Shown here piece by piece: positions 17,310-23,383 of a stretch of 64,000 bases of DNA (its first letter is position 1; each line of letters opens with the position of its first letter). Origin of the DNA: RUG572 sp964386385 (lineage in GTDB: Bacteria > Verrucomicrobiota > Kiritimatiellia > RFP12 > UBA1067); NCBI GenBank assembly GCA_964386385.1, contig CAYLRN010000007.1:70171-134170 (forward strand), read 5' to 3'. The translations under genes and the position numbers were made by a program. The notes beneath the pieces are model-generated. The model saw only the letters and a list, made by a program, of their open reading frames with translations, was not told the origin of the DNA and did not search any database.

Positions 17310-17840
17310 ATGGAACTGAACGAAGAGCAGAAGACGTCCGTCGCCCGCTGGTATGCGGACGGCGCGACGCTTGACGAAATGCAGAAGCGCATAAAGGCGG
17401 AATTCGACATACATCTCACCTACTTCGACCTGCGAATGCTCGTCGCAGACCTCCCCCCGCCCGCCGAGAAGGAGGAGCCGCCCGCCGAACCCGCCGTCGC
17501 GCAGCCGGCTCCGGCCGACGTCCCGCAGGAGGCGCCGCCGCCGGAAGGGGGGGGCGCCGCCGAACCCGCGGACGAGGCTTCGCCCGTCGACGAGACCTCG
17601 CAGGAGGCGACGCCGATCGACGTCTCCGTCACGGTCGACCAGATCACGATTCCCGGCACGATGGCGTCCGGCGACGTCACGTTCAGCGACGGCAAGACGG
17701 GCAAGTGGTATCTGGACCAGATGGGCCGCCTCGGCCTTGGCGGAGACGGTCTCCCGCCCGGCTACCGCCCGTCCCAGCCCGACATGGTCCTCTTCCAGCA
17801 GCGCCTGATGGAGACCCTCCAGTCCCGCGGCCTCTGCTGA
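17310..17840 (+). CDS. Unknown protein, acidic Pro/Ala-rich linker
   Basis: 176 residues; function unknown. Residues 1-46 look like a small helical module (WYADGATLDEMQKRIKAEF, possibly helix-turn-helix). Residues ~48-105 are a low-complexity linker rich in Pro, Glu and Ala. The last ~55 residues (SDGKTGKWYLDQMGRLGL, PPGYRPSQPDMVLFQQRL) form a second compact region. There is no signal peptide or membrane segment. It lies 43 bp after the GspK-like gene and closes the prepilin run, so a cytoplasmic accessory role is possible. A run of eight G at 17547-17554 lies in the linker code. Confidence 0.7.
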   Translation: MELNEEQKTSVARWYADGATLDEMQKRIKAEFDIHLTYFDLRMLVADLPPPAEKEEPPAEPAVAQPAPADVPQEAPPPEGGGAAEPADEASPVDETSQEATPIDVSVTVDQITIPGTMASGDVTFSDGKTGKWYLDQMGRLGLGGDGLPPGYRPSQPDMVLFQQRLMETLQSRGLC

Positions 17841-17850
17841 CCCTCCGCTC

Positions 17851-17879
17851 TTGCGTTCCCCTCGGCGTTTGTGTATAAT
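17851..17879 (+). promoter_or_regulatory. Promoter of the 67-aa/DUF2335 pair
   Basis: TTGCGT (17851-17856), 17-bp spacer, TATAAT (17874-17879); 27 bp before the ATG. Nearly identical in layout to the promoters at 29960 and 48057. Confidence 0.8.
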
Positions 17880-17906
17880 GCGAGGTGTTCAGAATTGGAG
17901 CAGACA

Positions 17907-18110
17907 ATGGCAGAGCTTGTCCATAATGTGGTTATGTCTTTCAAGGCGGGCTGCGCTCGCTTTGTCCGCGGCTTTGTCGTCGAGTCTCGCCCCGTCCCCG
18001 AACTTCAAAGCGTCGACCGCTATTTCGCCAATGTCGGAGAGCATCTTCTGAACGCCCGAAACCGCTTTGAGCGCGAGTACGTGGAGAATGTTCGCCATGC
18101 CGACGAGTGA
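17907..18110 (+). CDS. Small helical protein of unknown function
   Basis: 67 residues. ATG at 17907 has GGAG at 17897-17900 and a strong promoter 27 bp upstream, which supports a real gene. The text is mostly amphipathic helix (FKAGCARFVRGFVV; DRYFANVGEHLLNARNRFERE) and ends with charged residues. No family recognised. It overlaps the following DUF2335 gene by 14 bp, so the two may work together; the pair is AT-richer than its neighbours and may have been acquired. Confidence 0.6.
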   Translation: MAELVHNVVMSFKAGCARFVRGFVVESRPVPELQSVDRYFANVGEHLLNARNRFEREYVENVRHADE

Positions 18111-18495
18111 GACGCGCATAGCCGCCCGAAGCGAAAGCAGAGTTGAACTGTGTTATCAGCGCTCCACGCTTCCGACCAAGGAGAATGTCGAGGCATACGA
18201 GGCTTTTTGCCCAGGCGCTGCCAAGATTATGCTCGACATGGCGCAGTACGATCAGCATGAGCATTGGCAGAGCATAAGGCGCATATCCACGGCAGATCTT
18301 GTGGTTCGTCTGGTTGGAATGACGTTTTGCTTTCTTCTCTGCCTTGCGTTGATTTGCGGCGGAGTTTATCTCATGGCGACTGGGCATTACGTGACAGGAG
18401 CGGCGTCTGTCGCCGTTGCCCTTGTCGCCGTAATCGGATCTCTGGCCTATGGTGGGCGTCCGCCGGTCCAGCAGACGCCTTCGCACGAGAACTAA
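18097..18495 (+). CDS. DUF2335 predicted membrane protein
   Basis: 132 residues. ATG at 18097, GGAG at 18082-18085. A basic N-terminus is followed by ENVEAYEAFCPGAAKIMLDMAQYDQHEHW, the DUF2335 signature (Tyr/Pro-Gly-Ala, then a helix ending in Q-x-x-HR/W), and two C-terminal membrane segments (~73-96 and ~99-120). DUF2335 proteins are small inner-membrane proteins of unknown function often found in variable genome regions. It shares a promoter with the 67-aa protein before it. Confidence 0.75.
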   Translation: MPTSETRIAARSESRVELCYQRSTLPTKENVEAYEAFCPGAAKIMLDMAQYDQHEHWQSIRRISTADLVVRLVGMTFCFLLCLALICGGVYLMATGHYVTGAASVAVALVAVIGSLAYGGRPPVQQTPSHEN

Positions 18496-18514
18496 TGGCA
18501 AGAAGGAGATTGCA

Positions 18515-19321
18515 GTGACGACAAAACTGGGATTTTTTGGCGCGGGGAAGATGGCGGAGGGCATTCTCGCCGCCGCGTCCATGCGCAGGGGGTTCAATCC
18601 GAAGCACGTGCTGATGGCCGAGAAGGTGGCCGCGCGCGCGGCGGAGCTTGAGGAGAAGTACGGCGTCCGGACGACCCCGGACGCGCGGGAGGTCGCAAAG
18701 GCGGCTTCGGTCATATTCCTGTCCGTGCGCCCGCAGGACCTCGACGCGCTGGCGGCCGACGTCAAGCCGCTTCTCACGGCCGACACGCTTGTCGTCTCGA
18801 TCGCCGCCGGAAAGTCGCTCGCCACGCTCAGGAAGGCGCTCGGCAAGGAAGTGCGTCTCGTCCGCGTCATGCCCAACCTCGCCCTCCGCGCCGGGGAGGG
18901 CATGTGCGCCGTCTGCGGCGGGAAGAACGCGACGGATGAAGACGTCGCGCTCGTCAGGTCAATCCTCGACGGCGCCGGACGCACGGTCGTCCTGCCAGAA
19001 AGGAACTTCGACGCCGTGACCGCGCTTTCGGGTTCCGGCCCCGCCTTCTTCGCGTTCATGGAGCAGGCGATGATGGAGGGCGGTCGCAAACTCGGCCTTC
19101 CCCGCGACGCCGCCCGCGCCCTTGCGGAGCAGACCATGCTCGGCACCGCCGCGTATCTCCGTCAGAGCGGCGCGGACCTTGGGAAGTTCATCGCAGGCGT
19201 CGCCACCCCAGGCGGAACGACCGCCGCCGGCATGGACGTCATGCGCGCCTCCGACTTCGCCGTCGTCGTCGCCGCCACCCTCAAGGCCGCCGCCGCCCGC
19301 TCCAGGGAACTCGGACGATAG
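18515..19321 (+). CDS. proC: Pyrroline-5-carboxylate reductase
   Basis: 268 residues from GTG at 18515, with AAGGAG at 18503-18508. The N-terminal NADPH site is LGFFGAGKMAEGI; the family text continues with SVRPQD, ISIAAGKSL-like VSIAAGKSLATL, RVMPN-x-A and the C-terminal catalytic region ALSGSGPAFFAFMEQAM, LGTAAYL and ATPGGTTAAGM. It reduces 1-pyrroline-5-carboxylate to L-proline in the cytoplasm, the last step of proline synthesis. It is 19 bp after the DUF2335 gene but has a base composition like the bulk genome. Confidence 0.93.
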   Translation: MTTKLGFFGAGKMAEGILAAASMRRGFNPKHVLMAEKVAARAAELEEKYGVRTTPDAREVAKAASVIFLSVRPQDLDALAADVKPLLTADTLVVSIAAGKSLATLRKALGKEVRLVRVMPNLALRAGEGMCAVCGGKNATDEDVALVRSILDGAGRTVVLPERNFDAVTALSGSGPAFFAFMEQAMMEGGRKLGLPRDAARALAEQTMLGTAAYLRQSGADLGKFIAGVATPGGTTAAGMDVMRASDFAVVVAATLKAAAARSRELGR

Positions 19322-19330
19322 GGAGACGGG

Positions 19331-19392
19331 GAGATTAAGTGATTAAGTAGTTAAGTGGGCAGGCCTTTGTCTGCGCACTTAACCGCTTGATC
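19331..19392. repeat. TTAAGTGG octamer array, inverted halves
   Basis: Three direct units (ttaagtga, ttaagtag, ttaagtgg) begin 11 bp after the proC stop, and the reverse complement (cacttaaccgcttga) follows after a short GC segment, so the array can fold on itself. Confidence 0.6.
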
Positions 19393-19396
19393 CCCC

Positions 19397-19501
19397 ATGG
19401 TAGGGCGCGACGTCTCGTCGCGCCGCGTTCATGCGCATGGGAGGGACGCGCTCCCGCGCGTCCGCCGCCATGTTTCGGTCGCGCAGGAGCGCGACCCTCC
19501 C
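19397..19501. repeat. Three GC palindromes in a row
   Basis: Arms GGCGCGACG/CGTCGCGCC with TCT loop at 19404-19424; arms GGACGCGC/GCGCGTCC with TCCC loop at 19444-19463; arms GGTCGCGC/GCGCGACC with AGGA loop at 19477-19496. They lie between two convergent genes and may act as a terminator or REP-like region. Confidence 0.75.
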
Positions 19502-19537
19502 AATTCTGCCACGCCGTTTTTCACCGCAGACTGACAC

Positions 19538-20374
19538 TCAGTATTCGTCGATGTCGAGGACGGCCTCGTAGTCGCGCAGGGCGTCGGGAAGGGGAAGCGG
19601 GTAGATTCCCATTGAATTGAGCTGGGCGTTGGCCTTTAGCCAGTATTCGTACGCATCGGACTTGCCGCGCTTTCCGAGCGTTTCGGGCGAGGTCAGGCGG
19701 GCGAGCTTGCGTTCGGCCTTGTCGCGGTAGGAGATTTCCAGTTTCTGGCGTCTGACGAGCTCGTCGACGTATCCGGAGACGGTACCGCCGTCTGAAAGGT
19801 ATGCGCGGAGGTCGTTCTTTATTCTGGCGACGATGCGCTTGAGGTCCGCGGCCTCCGTGAAATCGTTGTCCGCGACGCCGATCGGGCTGTTGGTGACGGA
19901 GATGAACTCCTCGTCCGACGGCCTTCTGCCGCGGAAATCGGGAATCGGGCGGCCGGGTTCGGCGAACGCCGCCATGAAACGCTCTGCGGCGTTCGTGAAC
20001 GCCGCGGCGGCGGCCGCGATCCGGCGGCGGTCGCCGTTTATCGTCTGGCGGACGAGCGGACGGGCGTTCCTGACCGTCGCCGCGGCCGTGCCGCCTGTGG
20101 AGACCGGACGGACGGCGCGGCCGCCGCCTCCCATGGAAAGCGCGTACACGCCCGCGCCGACGGCCAGGGCGGTGGCCGCGATGGAAAGCGCGACGATGCG
20201 CTTGCGGACGCCGCGCACCTCGCCGTTCGCCTTGCTGCCGTCGGCCGCGACTACCTTGATGGCCTTGATGCCCTTTGCACGGAGGGCGGCGAACACCTCT
20301 TCGCGCGAGCCGGCGTCCATCGAGTCCTCGTGCCGGACTCCATCGCTCGTCTTGTATGCGTAGACGTACTTCAC
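19538..20374 (-). CDS. Membrane protein with GspF-like N-terminal domain
   Basis: 278 residues from a GTG at 20374 that overlaps the upstream gene's stop (GTGA). Residues 1-41 (KYVYAYKTSDGVRHEDSMDAGSREEVFAALRAKGIKAI in pieces) match in pattern the N-terminal cytoplasmic domain of the GspF protein at 7930 (Y-x-A-x-D-G-x-x-x-G-x-x-x-A, then A-x-RA-x-G). One membrane segment follows at ~55-80 and then a ~195-residue exported part with helices but no known motif. Function unknown; a bitopic partner for a secretion or pilus platform is a reasonable inference. Its upstream neighbour is an exported protein. Confidence 0.7.
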   Translation of the reverse strand: MKYVYAYKTSDGVRHEDSMDAGSREEVFAALRAKGIKAIKVVAADGSKANGEVRGVRKRIVALSIAATALAVGAGVYALSMGGGGRAVRPVSTGGTAAATVRNARPLVRQTINGDRRRIAAAAAAFTNAAERFMAAFAEPGRPIPDFRGRRPSDEEFISVTNSPIGVADNDFTEAADLKRIVARIKNDLRAYLSDGGTVSGYVDELVRRQKLEISYRDKAERKLARLTSPETLGKRGKSDAYEYWLKANAQLNSMGIYPLPLPDALRDYEAVLDIDEY

Positions 20375-21252
20375 TTCTTCGCCCTGGGCGACGGAATCTT
20401 GAGCGCGTTCGCGGGACCGCGTTCCTTGCCGGCGTTTATCTCGTCCCAGACGGCCTTCTGGAGGTCGTTCGTCGGCGCGGGCGCCCATCCTTCGCGGCAC
20501 GCCCTGCGATACGTGGTTTCGACGTACGGCGTCACGCCGATCTGCTTCAGATAAGGCGTGAAGCGGTTGACGACGTCGATCGGGAGCTGCATGTCAGCGG
20601 CCGATGGAGCGTCGAGCTGTTCGGGACCGCCGATGAAGCCCGTGAGCGGATTCTTGTATTCGCTTCCGACTCCGCCGCAGAGATAGCAGAATGCGCGCAG
20701 GAATTCGATCCGGGCGCGGTTCTCGACGTTCTTGCCCTTGAGCCTTCCGACGTTGACCTTAGCCCATCTGTCCTCCGGCGCGACGAGCAGCGCCGGATCG
20801 ACCGCGTTGTCCACGACCACGACCGCCGCCTGCGCCTTGCCGTCCGCGAGAAACCTGGCGACGTCGGCGGCCTCGCCGGCGGACACGTCGACCGCGTCGA
20901 TGCGCACGCGCAGGAACTTCGCAAGCGTCTCCATCGCCTTTGCGATGTCTTCCGACTTGACGGTCGACTGGGCGTTGGCGTAGACGATGCGGCCCGTGCC
21001 GTTCGTCTTGCGGATGATTCCGCCGGCGGCGGCGATGCGCTTCGCCTTCTGCCCTTCAAGGTACGCCTTGCGCTGCTCCGGCGAAAGCGCCTCGATGGCC
21101 GCCTTGCGCCTGGCGTGGAATTCCTTCAGCTCCTCCTTCGACATCTGCGCCATGGGCTTTTCGGGCGTCGGAATCGTCGGAAACCGTTCGTCCGAGAAGG
21201 AGGCCAGCGCGCCGCAGAGCGCGACGATCGTCGTCAAAAAGATTCTCTTCAT
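20371..21252 (-). CDS. Exported protein of unknown function
   Basis: 293 residues. The start at 21252 is chosen because it gives a clean signal peptide (KRIFLTTIVALCGALASFSDE). The mature part begins with a Lys/Glu-rich helix and then a mixed region with a ~60-residue stretch, AEDIAKAMETLAKFLRVRI-like, that looks like an alpha/beta domain (VVVVDNAVDPALLV). Two Cys near FCYLCGGVGSEY may form a disulfide. No family recognised. It is translationally coupled to the GspF-domain membrane protein downstream. Confidence 0.7.
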   Translation of the reverse strand: MKRIFLTTIVALCGALASFSDERFPTIPTPEKPMAQMSKEELKEFHARRKAAIEALSPEQRKAYLEGQKAKRIAAAGGIIRKTNGTGRIVYANAQSTVKSEDIAKAMETLAKFLRVRIDAVDVSAGEAADVARFLADGKAQAAVVVVDNAVDPALLVAPEDRWAKVNVGRLKGKNVENRARIEFLRAFCYLCGGVGSEYKNPLTGFIGGPEQLDAPSAADMQLPIDVVNRFTPYLKQIGVTPYVETTYRRACREGWAPAPTNDLQKAVWDEINAGKERGPANALKIPSPRAKK

Positions 21253-21309
21253 TCTGTTTGTTCCCTTGGTTGGATTCGGATTGCCGTCTGTCGTCTGAAG
21301 GACGTTCGG

Positions 21310-21318
21310 ATTATACCA
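21310..21318 (-). promoter_or_regulatory. Extended -10 for the exported-protein operon
   Basis: On the minus strand TGG-TATAAT, 57 bp before the ATG at 21252. No good -35 seen. Confidence 0.55.
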
Positions 21319-21455
21319 TATCGGAGCGAAACAGTTTGGGGATTTTGCATGGCGTCGTCCATCCTCGCGTGGGATTGCCGCGCGGACGAAACCGCATTCG
21401 CCGCGCATCGCATGCGCCCTCAAAAAACTTTTTCACTTTTTCTTCAGCGCCCCCC

Positions 21456-21484
21456 TTGCGAAGGGCGGAAGGAAGTGGTACAAT
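21456..21484 (+). promoter_or_regulatory. Promoter of the tRNA-Arg/tRNA-fMet pair
   Basis: TTGCGA (21456-21461), 17-bp spacer, TGG-extended TACAAT (21479-21484), 18 bp before the first tRNA. Confidence 0.75.
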
Positions 21485-21502
21485 ACACGGCGTTTTCCAT
21501 AT

Positions 21503-21579
21503 GGGCCTGTAGCTCAACTGGATAGAGCATCAGACTACGAATCTGAGGGTTGTAGGTTCGACTCCTGTCAGGCCCGCCA
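21503..21579 (+). tRNA. tRNA-Arg(ACG)
   Basis: 77 nt with encoded CCA. Acceptor stem GGGCCTG/CAGGCCC; anticodon loop CTACGAA with ACG at 21537-21539; T-loop TTCGACT. All stems pair. It is co-transcribed with the initiator tRNA 18 bp downstream. Confidence 0.95.
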
Positions 21580-21597
21580 TTGTGGAGAACGCCAGAT

Positions 21598-21674
<77 letters not shown>

Positions 21675-21684
21675 ATTTTAAGAT

Positions 21685-21724
21685 GTCGGCTTGGGAAAGT
21701 CCTAAGTCGGCGTTTTTTTTTTTT
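21685..21724 (+). terminator. Rho-independent terminator after the tRNA pair
   Basis: An 11-bp stem (with G:U pairs) from GTCGGCTTGGG and the facing CCTAAGTCGGC-type arm, loop of five bases, followed by twelve T (21713-21724). Confidence 0.8.
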
Positions 21725-21750
21725 CATGCAATGCAGAATCGCATTGCATG
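21725..21750. repeat. Perfect 10-bp inverted repeat
   Basis: CATGCAATGC and GCATTGCATG flank a 6-base spacer directly after the terminator T-run and just before the 32-bp repeat array. Confidence 0.75.
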
Positions 21751-21758
21751 ATGGCGCA

Positions 21759-21886
21759 AAGTGCAATGGAATGCAGATTTTCGCGTGACGAAGTGCAGTA
21801 GAATGCGGGTTTTGGCGATTGCAAGTGCAGTAAAAGACGGATTTTAACCATGCAAAGTGCAGTAGGAGGCAGACTGCGCGGACACG
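21759..21886. repeat. Four imperfect repeats with exact 32-bp period
   Basis: The word AAGTGCA recurs at 21759, 21791, 21823 and 21855, exactly 32 bp apart. In the first three copies about 23 bases are conserved (consensus AAGTGCAGTAGAATGCGG then ATTTT) and the remaining nine vary; the fourth copy decays after ~18 bases. Repeat and variable parts are too short and too degenerate for a CRISPR array. Confidence 0.75.
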
Positions 21887-22197
21887 AAAGGCCATTCCCG
21901 CATGGGAGGGACGCGCTCCCGCGCGTCCGCCGCAAAGACGGCATTCTACGGGAGGGCGCGTGTCCCCAGGCGCCGCCCGGCTTCGGTCGCGCAGGAGCGC
22001 GACCCTCCCGGCTTGACCACTTGATTTTTCGTGTCCCGCAGGGCTTTGGCGTGTTCAGTGGCAAATCCTGCCCTCGGCGGCGCGACGAGACGTCGCGCCC
22101 TGCCGGTGAAGGCCCGTCAAGTGCAACTTGACCACTTAACGCTTAACCACTTAATCACTATATGGTATATTCTTCCGCAAACGAAATCAACGACTGA
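21887..22197. other. Gene-free stretch with palindromes and octamer array
   Basis: No coding potential seen. It holds palindromes at 21905-21924 (GGACGCGC family), ~21951-21980 (a looser one), 21985-22004 (GGTCGCGC family) and 22079-22099 (GGCGCGACG, loop AGA), then TTAAGTGG-type octamers in reverse orientation at 22117-22160, and the promoter of the next gene. Confidence 0.7.
22163..22171 (+). promoter_or_regulatory. Extended -10 of the L,D-transpeptidase gene
   Basis: TGG-TATATT, 26 bp before the ATG at 22198; a weak TTAACC lies about 18 bp upstream. Confidence 0.5.
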
Positions 22198-23196
22198 ATG
22201 AAAATGCATTTCAAGACGACATTTGCCGCGGCGCTGCTCGCGCCCGGACTTCTCGCGGGGCCGGAGAGGCTGCGCCATTCGCCGCTGCAGCCGCTTCCAA
22301 AGGCGGCCGCCGACCTCCGCGTCTTCAAGTCCGCCGGCGCCCCGCATCCCGGCTACGTCCTCGCCGCGCAGATATGCCTCGACCGTCGGGGGCTTTCCTG
22401 CAACACGCTTGACGGCTCGTGCGGACGCAAGACGCAGGTCGCGCTTGCGACGTGGTGCGCCCTCAAGGGGCTTGAGCACAGGCCGGGCGAGGAGGAGTTC
22501 GCCTGGGAGCGGCTTTTCCCCGGCGAGACGAACCTCTTCACGACAATCGTCGTCACGGCGGCGGACCGCGCCGCGCTCGTGAAGATCCCCTCCACCCCCG
22601 CCGCGAAGTCCGCGATGAAGAGCATGGGCTACGAGACGCTTCAGGAAGCGTACGCGGAGCGAGGGCGCCTCTCGCAGTCGATGCTGCGCAAGCTCAACCC
22701 GCGTCTCGCCTGGCCTGATCCGCCCGTCGGCTCGATGGTGACTGTCCCATATTTCCCGGAGACGTCGTGGAAGAGGGAGGCCTCGTCGCGCCGCATGGCG
22801 AGCGTCCTGCGCATTTCCCTTTCGCGCTTCGAGATAACCGCGTTCGACGCGGCGGGCGGGCTGATCGCCCTCTTTCCGTGTTCCATTGCGGCGGACAAGA
22901 GGAAGCTGCCGGCGGAAGGGGAGTTGCGCATCAAGACGATCGTGCCGCGTCCGAACTACACGTACACCCCGGAGGGCGGACGCGGCCAGAAGAGGATATT
23001 TCCGCCCGGTCCGAACAACCCCGTCGGCTCCGCCTGGATCGGGCTTGACCTGCCTGGATACGGAATGCACGGAACGCCGAACCCCGAACGCGTCGGATGC
23101 GCCGAATCGCACGGATGCTTCCGCCTTGCGAACTGGAACGCCGTGCGGCTCCGGAAGATGTGCGACGTCGGCGTGAGCGTTGTCGTCGAAAAGTAG
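22198..23196 (+). CDS. L,D-transpeptidase (YkuD family), exported
   Basis: 332 residues. A short hydrophobic N-terminus (FKTTFAAALLAPGLLAG) serves as signal sequence. Residues ~45-100 resemble a peptidoglycan-binding-like helical region, ~180-190 is a possible LysM-like or linker zone (GSMVTVPY), and the YkuD domain occupies ~200-332. The catalytic motif is complete: HGTPNPERVGCAESHGCFRL, with His in HGT, His in SHG and Cys307, followed by Arg. Such enzymes make 3-3 peptidoglycan cross-links or attach lipoproteins in the periplasm. Expressed from its own promoter. No clear Shine-Dalgarno site. Confidence 0.88.
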   Translation: MKMHFKTTFAAALLAPGLLAGPERLRHSPLQPLPKAAADLRVFKSAGAPHPGYVLAAQICLDRRGLSCNTLDGSCGRKTQVALATWCALKGLEHRPGEEEFAWERLFPGETNLFTTIVVTAADRAALVKIPSTPAAKSAMKSMGYETLQEAYAERGRLSQSMLRKLNPRLAWPDPPVGSMVTVPYFPETSWKREASSRRMASVLRISLSRFEITAFDAAGGLIALFPCSIAADKRKLPAEGELRIKTIVPRPNYTYTPEGGRGQKRIFPPGPNNPVGSAWIGLDLPGYGMHGTPNPERVGCAESHGCFRLANWNAVRLRKMCDVGVSVVVEK

Positions 23197-23244
23197 CCCC
23201 CTTGCGCCGCCATGCGCGCGACTCCGCGGACGGAGTCGCGCCGG

Positions 23245-23273
23245 TTGATTGTCCGCCCGAAACGTGGTACAAT
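23245..23273 (+). promoter_or_regulatory. Promoter of tRNA-Pro
   Basis: TTGATT (23245-23250), 17-bp spacer, TGG-extended TACAAT (23268-23273), 14 bp before the tRNA. Confidence 0.75.
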
Positions 23274-23287
23274 TGCGTTTCCTTTTA

Positions 23288-23364
<77 letters not shown>

Positions 23365-23383
23365 TTTCGGCGGGCGGCGCCGC

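Noticed and set aside
21759..21886. CRISPR array
   Set aside because: Four degenerate copies with 9-base variable parts and no cas genes; spacers are far too short.
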